Source of the DNA: Udeniomyces pyricola
Lineage: Eukaryota > Basidiomycota > Tremellomycetes > Cystofilobasidiales > Mrakiaceae
Length of the DNA: 64,000 nt
Direction: 5' to 3'
NCBI GenBank assembly: GCA_039545295.1
Contig: BCIK01000029.1
Coordinates: 65,123-129,122 of the forward strand
Shown in pieces: positions 11,001 through 25,220 of this stretch (the stretch's first letter is position 1; each line of letters starts with the position of its first letter). The notes under the pieces were generated by a model. It saw nothing but the letters and a program-made list of their open reading frames with translations. It was not told where the DNA came from and made no database searches. The position numbers and the translations under genes were made by a program.

Positions 11001-13621
11001 AAACCAAAGAACGCGTGGAGCAGCTGTTGATGGGACGACGAGTGGCGAAGAGGAACGAGGAAGGATGAGATATCGGGGTCAAAGAGGATTTCGGCATAGG
11101 GGTCAGAAGAGGAGGAGGAAGAAGATAGAGTGGAGGTTGAGGTGAGGGGAAGGAGGGAGGTAGCGGAGAGGTAGGATTCATGAGTTGCCCAATGAGTAAA
11201 GGGATCCGTGATATCTTCCTCCTCCTGCTCCCCTTCATATGTAGTGGTGGTAGTTGTCGTCGTCATCGTAGTGAGTGCAGGATCCATTGTCGAGGTATTG
11301 TGAGCGCTCAAAGATGTTCTCCAGCCTCGTGCGTTAGGCTCTCCAAACCGAGGTCGTTCGGTCTCCCAAAATTCTTCGAGCGCAGCGACTTGGATTGCGA
11401 AAGGGGCAGAGTGAAGGTGGAAAGGAGCGTAGAGTGATCTGATAGGGAGAACCAGGGAATTTGGAAAGGTCAAGAAGGAGGGCCGAAAGGCATGGAGATG
11501 AGTACCGACGTGACGAAGGAATGTATGAAAGGTGTGTGCTCTGGAGCAGGACGTGAGGACTTACAGTTCGATCTGAGCTTGGCATATGGCGATGGCTCGT
11601 TCAGGATAACCTAGGAGCGGTGGTTTGGTTTGATTAAGAGTGGGCGAAAAGAAATAGAACAGAGGTAAAGAGACGAGACATTGCATTCGAACAAAAACCA
11701 GAAAGGGGGTTTTTTTTCGTCGCTCTTAGCTAAACGAACATGGCCGACGAGTTTCTCCAAGCAGACAGAGGGGTTCAAGCAAAAAAAAAAAGAGCAACAC
11801 ACCTGCTTCCCAAAGACTTCTCGTGCCTCTCAACAAGAGATAAACCATGATTCCCTCTCGGTCCTGCGATTCCTGCTCACTCTCGTTTCCGAGTTGACCT
11901 CGTTTCCTCAGCCTTTCCAAGCCCTCCTCGACCCATCCTTCGATACTTCCTTCTCCTCCTCCAGAAGCCATTCTCCACCCACCCCACGCTCGCCAGATCG
12001 CCACGTCCGCACTCAAGCGACTGTCTCGACAATCTCCATCGAGCACGGATTTCCAACGCGCCGCAGTCTTGGTAGGAGGTTCAACTTCGGCGGAAGCCTC
12101 GAGCAGGGCCAACATGAAGGGTTTCGACGAGGCAAGAGAAGCATGAGCGTCAAGCGCTTTGGAGAGGATCGAGAGGATGATGGTCGATCGGGAATGATGT
12201 GTGTGAGAGGAAGGGAGGGGTATAGATGTGGACGGTCTAGATGAAGCGAGAGACGAGGATGATTCCGGAGGGGTAAATCCAGACGTCGACGAGAATTCGG
12301 CCCAGGCGAGCCAGTGATAGGGGTTCGTAGGGTCTTCTCGGGTGAGGCGAGAAAATTGGAGGTTTTTGGTGAGGATGAGGGATTCAGTTGTCTGACCTGC
12401 TTCGTCGATGGGATCGTCGTCGTCATCGGAAGAGGAGCGGTTGTCTGCTTCGGTATCTCCTTGAGTGAGGGCACCAAAAATCCCCTGTGCGAGGGCATCT
12501 TCGGGCGTATCGTCCTGCGAGGTAGATGATGACGAAGCCGATGGTGAAGAAGGGGGGTGGATAGATCGGTAGGAAGGGCCATCGACTCCGCTGGTTGCTG
12601 AAGCGCTAGGATCGAGTGAGGTCGAGGCGGCTGCTTTCGTTCTGGGTAACGCGATGAAAGCCGGTAGACTTGCCGTAATGCTGGTCGTAGTGGAAGTCAT
12701 CTTCGGGCCCTTGGTAGGGGGTATCGTCGAGGGAAGCAACAGGACCCTTTCGTTCGTTCGAGACCTCGACAGATCCGTGTACCGCCCAGTTCCCTTTGCC
12801 CCCTTGGCCGGACCATCGCCTTGCCTCCAGCTAACTTCCAAGCCCCTTTTCCCATCTGCGTCGTACCCTGTTCGGCCGCTTTCGCGCGTGATCTTGAGGC
12901 CGCCTGGGAGACCGACGATAGATCCGGCACCGGAACGGTAGAACTTGGCGATTGAAGGCGCATGAAGGGAGCCGTACGTCTTGTTGGCTTCATCTGGCCT
13001 TGTAGAGATGTAGAAGGAATCCGAGGAGGTGATCACTGGTGGCTGAGAGGTGCTAGGCGTCAATGTGGGGACCCGACGCGAGCTTGAAGGGCGACGGTCT
13101 TCTCGGTTGTCGTCGCGGCTGTATGCAGAATGATCTGGACCATGTCGATGGGAGGAAGAAGATTCCTTGTCGTGTTTCCTCTTGTCCCTTCTACGATTCT
13201 TCTCTTCTTTGTAGTAAGCAGCAGATTCATCGCGATCATGACGCCTGTGATCTGATCGATCTCTGTCACTCCTTCTTTCGACGTCGTTCTCTTCGTCCCT
13301 TCTTCGCCCGCTCTTTCTCTTGTGTCCGCCATCGTGATCTCGATCGCTCTCTTTCCTCCTGGACCCTTCTTGCCTATCTCTACTGGAATGCCGCGGTCTG
13401 GCATGGCGCTGAGATGTTGCCTGGCCGTCATCGGTTGTGGTCCGTAATTCTCTGGCGACGCGTCTGTCGTCGGGCGAACGCGATCGACGGGATCGCTTTG
13501 ACGGGCGGTCGCTGGTGTCTCGAGGTGGTGGGGGTAGAGGCTGAGAGGGAGGTCCGGTTGAGGAGTCAAAGGAAGTGCTGCCTGGGAAAGAGCTAAATAC
13601 GGGTGGCGGGGGCAGCGACAT
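8006..13621 (-). CDS. NRDE2: NRDE2/Nrl1 nuclear RNA-surveillance factor
   Basis: HAT-repeat protein that partners the Mtr4 helicase and spliceosome in nuclear RNA decay, R-loop and heterochromatin control (known for S. pombe Nrl1 and animal NRDE2). Eight exons, minus strand: 13621-11803, 11610-11565, 11438-10611, 10450-10361, 10163-9826, 9664-8929, 8758-8544, 8352-8006 (1472 residues). Residues 35-180 are an RS/RD/KR-rich nuclear region; FYISTR at about 203 and KTYGSLH follow; NPYHWLAWAEF at about 433 opens the helical repeats. The short second exon makes GYPERAIAICQAQIEL and the third begins with ALEEFWETERPRFGE, both hallmark NRDE2 blocks. The C-terminal exons give ALFYRAIQACPWSK and LSDLMADRRLRIRRPLEEV, the conserved NRDE2 end. 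The tail is glutamate-rich. Exon 6 lacks a methionine near its start, so simple ORF scanning misses half of it. Confidence 0.93.
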
Positions 13622-13998
13622 GAAGGTGATGAGGCATAAGAAGAGGATGTGGGCGATGACGAATTGGCGGCTTTGGGAGGAGGGATGTGGATTTGGGTTG
13701 AATGGAAGGGGTTGCGCCTGCAGCAGCTGTGCAGCCGGTCTTGAAGGCCAAGATCGATGGATAGCAGGGGCTACCTACCACTAGTCACTGATGATGACTA
13801 GTGTATGGCTTTTATAGGAAGAAAACACGTTGAAGAGTATCGAGTAGCAACAACAAAATCTAATACGTACGTGAATATACATATATATATATATTCACGC
13901 CGACGCACGCCCTCCACCGAGTCTGGCCTCTCGTTGCTCTATCTGTCTCTCTCTGTCCAGCTCCCTTTCCCCCCTTCATCCATCCACATCCCATCGAC
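13622..13998. promoter_or_regulatory. Divergent promoter, NRDE2 / RAB5
   Basis: This 377-bp spacer between two divergent starts carries an AT-rich TATA-like run at about 13872-13895 (repeated TA dinucleotides) and a pyrimidine-rich stretch just before the Rab5 start. It is the only space available for both promoters. Confidence 0.5.
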
Positions 13999-16384
<2,386 letters not shown>

Positions 16385-17872
16385 GCAGGCAGCGCAGAGG
16401 GAATAGGATTTTATGGACGGAAAGATTTGGGAGCGGGAGGAGGGGGGGAGGGAGACGAGGGAAAGGATCAAAGGATTGGTGCGAATTTTTTGTCCATGCC
16501 TGTCTCGTTCCATTTCTTTTCGTCTCTTGTTCTTTCTTTTCGCTGTTTTCTTTCTCTTTCCATCTCCCAAATCACCTTGCCTGACGATGCATCCCCGGCC
16601 TCACAGCCTCGTGTCTGTTTTCCCTTCATGACTATCGAGCTTAACCTCTTTTTTGAACCTTGCGTCCTTTGCCACCTATTCCATCTCACCTTAGGCGCCC
16701 TTTTGCCTACATGCCTCCTTTCATCCACCTTCAACCTCCGTAGTTCCAAGACAGGTCTTCCGGAGTTTGTCTCCCGCCCCCCACCCCCCGTTGTTCTTTT
16801 AGCCTGTTCCCTCTACTTCTTGATCCCCGACTAAGCCTTTTCATACGTATTCGACCTCTTTACAGTTTTGACCTGAATCCTGCTACATGCTCCATTTTTC
16901 AACCCCTCCTCGCCTCCATCCCCTTTCGGACTGATCGTTCTCATCACTATCCCCTATTCAGTTTCCTCCCTCTTCCTTCCTCTTGTTTCGTTTCTCTCGT
17001 CTCCCTTTTCTTTCCTTTTGTTTGATCCAAACCAATCCATCCAACCATGTGCTATATCATGCTCTCTGCTCTCGTCTGTCTTTCCTTTCTTCCTTCGCCC
17101 GCCGGTCTCCCCCTTTTTTCTTCTTCTTTTTCTTCTTCTCATTTCTAGCTTCTTTGTGTTCTTTGTGTGATGATTTGATTTGTCTTTCTTCTTCTTTCCT
17201 GGTTACCAGCTTGGTTTGTTATGATATACGTCTGGTATTGTTCTCTTCTTCCACCCGCTCTGCCATATCGAGCTTGGCCGGGTATATACGTAGTACTGAT
17301 CCGTACTGATCGTCGACCCGGTTCATCGGAACGCCTGTCCCGGACTCGGGCCTGTCAGGGACTGATTCGTCTGTGATTGGCTTGCGTATAGAAAGTCGAT
17401 AGTCATGCACGATCCATGTATGGTTGTGACTGGTATATGAGTTGTCGGCAGTGGACCAGGAACAGCCTGGTCGATACATGTAATTCACCGGGCTGCAGAG
17501 TCCGTCGATCGTCGACGGCACCGACCGGCTAACGGCGATGTCTGCCCGACGCAATCAATCACGCGTGATATATGTACGATGTGGCTGATGCTTGCGCTCA
17601 CTTACGATCCTGCTTGACGTAAAGCTAGTTCGGAGAGTCGGTACATGAGATAGCCGGCGGATGCAAGATGTCGTATATGCAGCTGATATCTCGAAAGCAT
17701 ATATGGATATCATATACATATATACATATATACATATATTAGCTGAGGGGATGTTCGGTTATTGAACTTGATCTTGCCAACCATCAACCAACCACGACGA
17801 TCCCAATCCGACCATCGACGACAACCGCATCTCCCTCCTTATCCCTGTTTCTCATCCCATTGACCGCGCATC
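16385..17872. other. Rab5 3' region and MPO1 upstream region
   Basis: This gap of 1488 bp between two plus-strand genes begins with a pyrimidine-rich stretch (about 16490-17250) that looks like a long 3' UTR, then a balanced region with several short ATATAC runs (about 17700-17742) upstream of MPO1. No frame has a convincing protein-like composition, and I found no tRNA-type A/B box pair. Confidence 0.45.
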
Positions 17873-19611
17873 ATGCTGTCCATTTTCAACCTCGAACGCC
17901 AGCTCGGGTTTTAGTTCGTCCCTCTCCTGATCAACCTCAGTCCTCGACCAAAGAGAAACGATAGGGTTCTCTCGACTGAACAGGATGCATCCCATTCTAT
18001 CCACCCGTCTCATCTGATCTGATACGTTTCGGTCCGGTCGATGCGTTTCCGTTGTTTCCATCAGTGCGGCGTATCACTCAAGTAAGCATCATGTCTCGCT
18101 CTCATCCTCGATCTATCTCTGACAAGCACGACTCTTGAACCAACCTCAAAAAAAAAAACCAAACCTCTCAAGTCTTTACAAGTTCCTAACAAATCTCATC
18201 TTTTTCCCTTGTCCGGCTTGTGCCTACCTTGTTACCTCTTCCAGACAAGACCAACATCCTCATCCACATCATCTTTGTTCCCCTCATCATGTTCTCCGCC
18301 CAATACTTCCTATCCTACTACTTCAAAGCACCCTCTTCCCTCGCCTCTTTCACACAGGACCTTTACCCGCATTACAGTGGCGTGCTCGGCTGGCTAGGGG
18401 CGGCCAAGGTACCGTTGAGGATTGAGTTGGGCGGGGGAACGATCATGGCGTTGATGTACGCGGCGTATTATGCGTGTTTGGATTTGCAGGCGACGGTTAG
18501 TAGTCGGTTGGTTTCTTACTTCCGTTCTTATGCTTCTGCTTCAAGTGGTTCTTCCTGTGGTTTTTTTTTTCTCTTGGGGACTAGATTGGAGTTAGGTAGT
18601 GGAGAGAGAAAAGAGAAGGGAAAGAAACACCAAGAAAGTCATGACAAACGATGGGTTTAACTGAACNCCCCCCCCCCCCTTTCTTTTGTTTTCTGTTCCT
18701 TACCAATTCATATACTCCTCGAATCCAAATCTCCGACATTTCTATCTATTAACAATCGCAACGAATCAGCTGCTTTATATTCCTGTCCTTCTCCTCCCTA
18801 TGACGCTCGCCTCGACCGCGCTGGCGAGTAAAGGCGATCGGTACTGGTACCCGATGCTCTTCTGTCATGTCGCGTCTTGGTACGTTTGTTTCTCCTTGTT
18901 GGGTCTTCTGTGGGCTTGTTCGCTTCATTCTCTGTGCTGTATTTCTCTTGCCCTGTGTTGTTGCTTGGAAGATATATGGATGTTCGGGATAGACTGACTT
19001 TGGATTTACGACTTTGCGCCCTACTGTCTTCTTCGTCTTCGATGATGGATATCTCACTCGTCATCTCTTTGTGAACCCAAATCTCATTCCACCCCTCTCT
19101 CTCCAATCTACTTTTCTACGGACTCTTTTCAGGGTTTTCCAATTTGCTGGCCATGGTTTCGCCGAGGGACGCGCGCCGGCGTTGCTAGAGAACTTGTTTG
19201 CTGGTGAGTTTCGGAGTTGTGTGTCTGGTTTCATCCGGACCAAGAAAGGTGGTTGGTTCGTTGCATGAGGAGGTGTCAGATAGATGGATACATAAGGGAA
19301 ACACACGGAATTCGTGATTTGTGATCACGAGTCAAGTAAGGAGAAATTTATATACAAAGGAAACATCAACTAAACTCTCTCTCTTCGCCCCTCCGCCCCG
19401 CCCTTGTGATTGTCTCTTGCCCATCTCTTTTGTTAAACTCCCCTTTTGCTGCGCCCACCTAGCCGTGGTTCTAGCCCCGTTCTTCACGTTCCTTGAGGTC
19501 CTCTTCATGTTTGGCTTCAAGCCCGATCTCCAGCAACGCATCGAAGTTGAGAAGATGAAGAAGATTGCAGGGTTTAAAACGAAGAAGGGGACGACGAAGA
19601 AGGTTGATTGA
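17873..19611 (+). CDS. MPO1: Mpo1-like DUF962 protein (2-hydroxy fatty acid dioxygenase family)
   Basis: Small ER membrane protein of the DUF962/YGL010w family; yeast Mpo1 is an iron-dependent dioxygenase in fatty-acid alpha-oxidation during phytosphingosine breakdown. Six exons: 17873-17913, 18065-18081, 18245-18495, 18770-18879, 19133-19203, 19463-19611 (212 residues). The first three exons join to MLSIFNLERQLGFYAAYHSN and KTNILIHIIFVP, the diagnostic start of the family with its first histidines. Exon 5 gives FAGHGFAEGRAPALLENLF, matching the GHxxxExRxPAL block that supplies more conserved histidine. Four hydrophobic segments are visible. The second exon is a 17-nt microexon. The lysine-rich C-terminus (KTKKGTTKKVD) may be an ER-retrieval-like signal. 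An N at 18667 lies in intron 3 within a C run. Confidence 0.92.
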
Positions 19612-20149
19612 AAGGGTTTCTTTTCTTGGAATCTTGGGAGGGGGGGGGGATGTGAAGAAAAAAAAACAAGGGAGAAGGAAGAAACGCATCGCACGCATGA
19701 TCAAATGGATGGAGTGCAGATGAAGACAAGGGGCGGGGATTTGGTGATGTATAGGGATGGGTGTGGTCAAGATGACAAGATTGGGGAAGATACATGTATT
19801 GTTGGAATACTGTTTATCGATGACCGAGGTCCGGTTGAAAGTCACGTGACTGGGGGGAATAAATATCCGTGATGGCAGATGCACGATGAATGGTTGATAT
19901 TTGATAATGATCGACTTGTCTCTTTTCGGTTGGGGGAAAGTCAAGTCGGAAACGGAGAGAGACGCCGCGTCTGTGTTTTGTGAATCGTCATCATCGTCCT
20001 CTGCCAGTCTCCACCAACGGCTGACCACGTCCTTGCTCTTGGCTCACACATTACACCCACTCACAGCAACACACAAACACACACACACAAACACACATAC
20101 GCAAACACACACACATACAACTCCACCCTCCCCATCATCGCATGCCTCC
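19612..20149. promoter_or_regulatory. Upstream region of TGL2-like gene with CA repeat
   Basis: The gap between MPO1 and the lipase gene has a CA-rich microsatellite at about 20063-20120, directly before the chosen lipase start. The lipase frame stays open through the repeat back to 19901, so it is transcribed leader or, less likely, coding. Confidence 0.45.
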
Positions 20150-23100
20150 ATGCGTCCTCCCATCGTCCCAAGCTCAAGCACCCTCACGCGTGCCACCAAC
20201 ACCGGCCTCTCGACGCACGTTGGCCTGACGTCTGCCTTGTCCCGTTCATCGCCCACGATCTCTGCCCCTTACCACCCCCTTCGCCTATCCCGACGTTCTC
20301 TTAGTTCAAGGAACCAGGGCCCACTCATTCCGAGGCGTACGGGTCTCTCACCATCGCACTCCTCCGAATCTCGCTCATCGTCCTCCCGGCGTTCGCATTC
20401 GACCTTTTCTTCTGGTTCTTCTCCTTTGACCCCGCTCATCCAGGAACCCCTATGTCGTTCGCACCTCCATCACTGCCGGTCATCCATTTCTCAACGTTCT
20501 TTCTCCCTTTCCTTCCATACGATCGCTCAGACGTTCTCTAATGCATTCCCATTCACGACCGCTGCGACGTCTTCTGTCTCGACCCCTCCCCCTGCTTCTT
20601 CCTCTCCCTCCTCCTCGACTTCTACTTCCCAACCTACTCCTCCTCCTCCTCCTCGTCCTACCTCGACGATCAAAACTCTTATGCGGTCTCCTTCCTTATT
20701 CTCACCTTTGTTCAAACCGCCCAAGCACCTGATCGTGCTCTGTCATGGGCTGTACGGGTACGGCGTTCGAGGCAAACCAGGCGCTCAGATCCACTATTGG
20801 GCTCATGTGCACGATGTCCTCGTAGCATGCGGCGCAGAGGTCTTGGTCGTCGAAGTCCCATCGTAAGTCGTCGAAGAAGAAGAAGAAGAAACAGGCTTTA
20901 TGAGCCCTGAGCTTGAGGGAAAGAGGGAGGGATTGGGGGTTCAAGAAATGCAGAGCATAAGTGGAAAGAAGGAAGGGGAAAGGGGGGGAGGGGAGATTTC
21001 TTGCTTTGAATTCTTGGCTAATCTAATCTCCCTTTGCTTTCTCACTTTTTCTCTTTTCTTTTCTTTTCTTCTTCCTCTCCTTCTCCCTGTCGCTCTTGTT
21101 TCTCTCTTCACTTCTGTTTGTCCTCCTCTCCTTAACCTACACCCTACATAGCAAAGGCTCTATCGTCGAACGTGCCCGCGTCCTGCACGAAACCCTCGAA
21201 TCCCAGCTGTCGCCCGGCCAAGCCATCAACTTCCTCGCCCATTCCATGGGAGGCTTAGATTGTCGTCATCTGATCACTCACATTCGTCCGACGTCGTACG
21301 TCGTCAAGAGCTTGACGTGCGTCGCGACGCCTCATAGAGGTATGTTGAGGTCGGCGGAAGTTTGGCTTGGCGAGGATGGGGTTGGAAGGATATTGCATGG
21401 GTGCGCGGAAGGGTCAAGATGTGGGATGGGTTGTCCGAGTTGACTTGATGACTGATGGACGATAGTTTTTCCTTCTCCTTATCCCTGCCTGCTCCTCTCC
21501 ATTACGGTTCCTGTCGACGGTATCTAGGTAGCCCCTTCATGGACTGGTGCAAGGTAAGACCTTCTGGCAAATGGTTGCCTGTTTGTCCCGACATGCCTCC
21601 CCCTCCCCCCCCCCCTCTCCCTCCCTCCTGTGACTGACGAAATTGTTTGTTGTATCGTCTCGCTTGTTCCTCTATGCGTAGGCGACGATCGGGCTTGGGA
21701 CGCCTCTTGAATCCTTAGCCGAAGTCGTTGATCCTGGAACGCCTAAATTCATTCCTGCGTGGTCTCTCCCTGTCCCCTTGCTTTCACCCATGGCCCCTAC
21801 AACGCCACCACCCTCACCTCCTCCCTCTTCTTCTCCTCGGTCGTCTGCTTCGGAAAGTCGTTCATCCACATCTTCTTCGCCGCTCAAGAGCCAGTCGAAA
21901 GTTCAGATAGATTCTTTGGTAGACCATGCTATGTCGCATGGTGGTCCTTCACCTTTGTCTTCACCTTCGTCTTCCACTTCGACCGCTTCTCAAGAAGCAC
22001 CCATGTCTTCTTCATCTTCTTCAACGTCGACCTCTTCTTCTTCATCTTCATGTGATCAACCCGGTTCATCGACCGCCACCACTACCACCACCACCTCATC
22101 CTACTTCACACCCCTCTTCCAATCCTTCTCTCTCCTTCGAGACCGACTCCTTCAACTCTGCGACTCACCCGCCTACTACAACCTCACCACGTCCTACCTC
22201 AACGACACCTTCAACCCTTCCACTCCCGACGTCCCTTCCGTCGCATACTACTCCATCGCCGCTCGGGCGAATTCGATCCCGCCAATCCACCCGTTGTTTT
22301 ATACTAAAGTCATCCTGGACCATACGGCTATGAGTGGGCAGGCGGAGAGAGATGGATGGGCAGGAGAGAGGTATGAGGGGAATGACGGGATGGTTAGCGT
22401 GTCGAGTGCGAAATGGGGAGAATGTTGGTGGTCTTTTTTTTTTCTCCTTCTTTGTTAAGCTTCTTGGTTGGTTGCGGTATAGTCAGGTAGTAATGACAAT
22501 GTTAGAGGGCACGATTTGGCTCGAATTGACACTGTTTTTTCTCTCTCTTCCCCTCTTTTCTCCAATTTCTTCACTTGTTTCTTCTTCCAACTCCTTCCGT
22601 CATGCAGTCCTTGGGATAGTCGATGATTGCCACCACTGGGATCTCAGAGTGAGTTTCTTCACCTTTCCTTCATCTTCCTACTCTTCATTCTTTGGTTTCT
22701 TGCTTTAATCTATCTGTCAGCATACCTTTGGTTGGGATTCTTTGACTCGTTCTTCCACTAACCACGACGCTTTCCATCGCCCGCTTCTTTCTTCTTTTTT
22801 TCTCCCTTCTCTCTGGGTCCATCTCTCGCCTCACCCAGGGCAAAGAAGGCAAACTCAAAGCCTCCATTGCCACTTCTCCCTCACCTACCCACCCCTCACC
22901 TGTCACCGATCCTACTTCCGCCGCTACTACTACTACTTCCTCATCCTCCTCCTCTACCACCACTTCCTCAATTTCTTCTTCTCCACCCACCTCCACACCA
23001 TCGAGCCCTGCCGCTGCTGTGTCCCCTTCCATCATCCCATGGCCTCTTCCGGATATCAACGCATCCATCACATCTTACATTGAAAACACAACAAAGCAAA

Positions 23101-23759
23101 TCTTGCCCTCGAGATCATCAAACAACCCTAGTTCGCCAACAACCGCGTCAAAGACATCAACGACGACTGATCCTTCATCACATACTTCAACGATCGCTGC
23201 TCCTCCTCCTTCATCTTCTACAATCCCCGTTTCGCATTTGGGACCTCATCCATCTCAGCCGCCAACGAGTTTAGCTGAGGCTCAAGCGGAATCGGAATCC
23301 CGGTTTTCCTCGGCTCTGAACGTCATGTCGTCTTATCTTCCACCTTTATCCCCAGTTCCGTTCTCGCTCAAAACGTGGTTCGCCCCGTCGTCATCGACCT
23401 CCTCCTCCTCTCCTGCTTCTTCTTCTTCTTCTTCGTTGGATAAGGAGGGGAAGGAGAAGGGACAAGAGGGAAGTGGAAACGTCGATCAGGGATTGAGAGA
23501 ACGCACCGAGGGGAAAAAGGAAAAGTTTGAAGTCGATCGGTTTTATCGCGCGATTGTGTTGAAGTAAGTGGTTGTTCTTGGGAGTCTTGGTCGGGTGGTG
23601 TTGTCGGTTCTTTTAACTAACGAATACAATTAACTCTTCGTTCTTTTTTTTTTTTCTCCTTCCTTTCATTTCCACGCCTCCCCCCCCCCCCTTTCTCCTC
23701 CCTTCTTCCTTGTTCTTCCTCCCTTCCTCCCTTACAGCCTCTCCAACCGAGGTTTCTAG
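20150..23759 (+). CDS. TGL2: Tgl2-like alpha/beta-hydrolase lipase, probably mitochondrial
   Basis: Serine hydrolase resembling yeast triacylglycerol lipase Tgl2. Seven exons: 20150-20862, 21152-21339, 21528-21553, 21682-22423, 22608-22648, 22839-23563, 23738-23759 (818 residues). The oxyanion-hole motif LCHGLYGYGVRG lies at about 197-208. The nucleophile elbow is AHSMGG with Ser about 269. The late acid and base motifs are GNDGMVSVSSAKWGE (Asp about 544) and VDDCHHWDLR (His about 565-566), formed only after splicing. I chose ATG 20150 because the peptide after it (basic, serine-rich, no acids for about 50 residues) fits a mitochondrial presequence, whereas upstream codons translate a CA repeat. 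Two long Ser/Thr/Pro-rich inserts (about 330-440 and most of exon 6) make it far longer than yeast Tgl2. Exon 3 is 26 nt. Substrate is not provable here. Confidence 0.86.
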
Positions 23760-25220
23760 CCAAACGACACAGCGAAGATACAAACATATAATTGTACAAA
23801 AGACGAAATCAAAAGTAGACATTCCCATCTTGGCAAGCAATGCTGCCAGACAAGGCAGACAGGCGTTCTTCTCTTTTTTTTCTTTTTTTTTTCGTTCCGT
23901 TGCTTTTCTTTCTTCCGCTTTTTTTCTTTTTGTTTCTCTTTTTTTTGTCCTTCTCATCCAGTCGTCTTTGCTCTTCTTCAACGCATACACACATATATAT
24001 ATATATACATATCCTCAGGCTCCACCGAACTCAATTCATTCCATGCACGTTTTTTTTCTTTTCGATTCCTGATCAATCATGCACGCTATAAGTTGTATGA
24101 CGTTGCAAGATGCACCGAATAATGACCATCGATGATCATCGAAAGCGACGGTTAGGTACTCGGCCGGGTGATCAGATCATCAAGAAAAGGCATGATGCCT
24201 TTGGTTTTTCTTTTTACTTTTTGCCCTTCTCATTTCAACGATAAGGTCTGACCTGATGACAACAAATCGTTATCCCTCGGGTCTCGGATCTTGATATTGA
24301 TGGTGGATGATCGACGCTAATGACAACCAAGGCCGGGCGCCTGACTCCCTCGGGGTCCGAGCTCCGAAGCATAGGAAATGTGTATAACTAGACGACAGCC
24401 TGTGTTCGCGATCAAGTCATGTTCACGCGTCGACGTCGATGTCAACCTGCCAACGTCTACACACGCTAGTTTTGCTCTCCTTTCTCAGTCAGCCTGCTTT
24501 CATATCCAGAGCTACATCTCACTGTACTAATCTATTGAGTCACACTGGCTGCTCGTGACATGGACCGATCGGGCAAGCTGACAAATCGTTCCGATATGGA
24601 CAAGCGCCCCATGCACGGTGGCATGATGACAATGCCTTCGAATGCGTCTTCTCCGGCCTGATCTTTCCTTGTCCTCCCCGCTCCTAGCCCCTTTGTCTTA
24701 CACTCCCCATAACCCACTCTATAATCGGTCATCGGCCACAGCCTCAAAGACCCTCTTTTCGCTGTCCCACCTATTTAAACGTTTCTTTCCCTTTCCTCGT
24801 TCCTTGATCTCCAACCCCATCTTTTCTTCGCCATCCTCCCCTCCCCATGCCCCCTTCCCATCTCCCCATCTGCCCAGCTGGTCGGTCTTGGACTCTGACG
24901 AACTCTTGATCCATGAGCGGATCTGCCCCTTGTTAGTATTGCAACCCCATCTCTCTACTGGTACCATCTACATGCAGTCGCAGGCGAAGGTTTCAGAGGG
25001 GCATATCGTGGGGTGTGAGGGGACTGCTGATCGATAAATCGACCTTCTCTTCCTTCAATGTCTTCTTTTCTTTGATATATTGACCTTTTCTTCCCCCATC
25101 ATCTTCCTTTCTTTTATCCATCACCAATCCCTCCTCAATCCCCTCTCCCTGTCCGACCCCCATCCTCATACTCCCCCTCCCTCTCTCCTCCCCCCCCCCC
25201 CCCCAAAAAACCTCCCCAAA
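23760..25220. other. Intergenic region upstream of orphan gene A, with duplicated segment
   Basis: No supported gene. It contains pyrimidine-rich 3'-UTR-like sequence, an AT microsatellite at about 23992-24009, a stretch with several ATGATCATC-type words (about 24120-24430), the left copy of a duplicated segment (24881-24957) and a 16-17-base C run ending about 25204, just before gene A. A 131-codon frame at 24642-25037 spans the left copy but looks compositionally random. Confidence 0.5.
24881..24957 (+). repeat. Duplicated segment, left copy
   Basis: This 77-bp segment (starting GTCGGTCTTGGACTCTG, ending CAACCCCATCTCTCTA) matches 25292-25367 at roughly 88% identity by eye, same orientation, 411 bp apart. 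Weaker similarity continues about 20 bp to the right, into the part that is exon 2 of gene A in the right copy. It is probably a remnant of a tandem duplication of gene A's 5' end. Confidence 0.8.
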
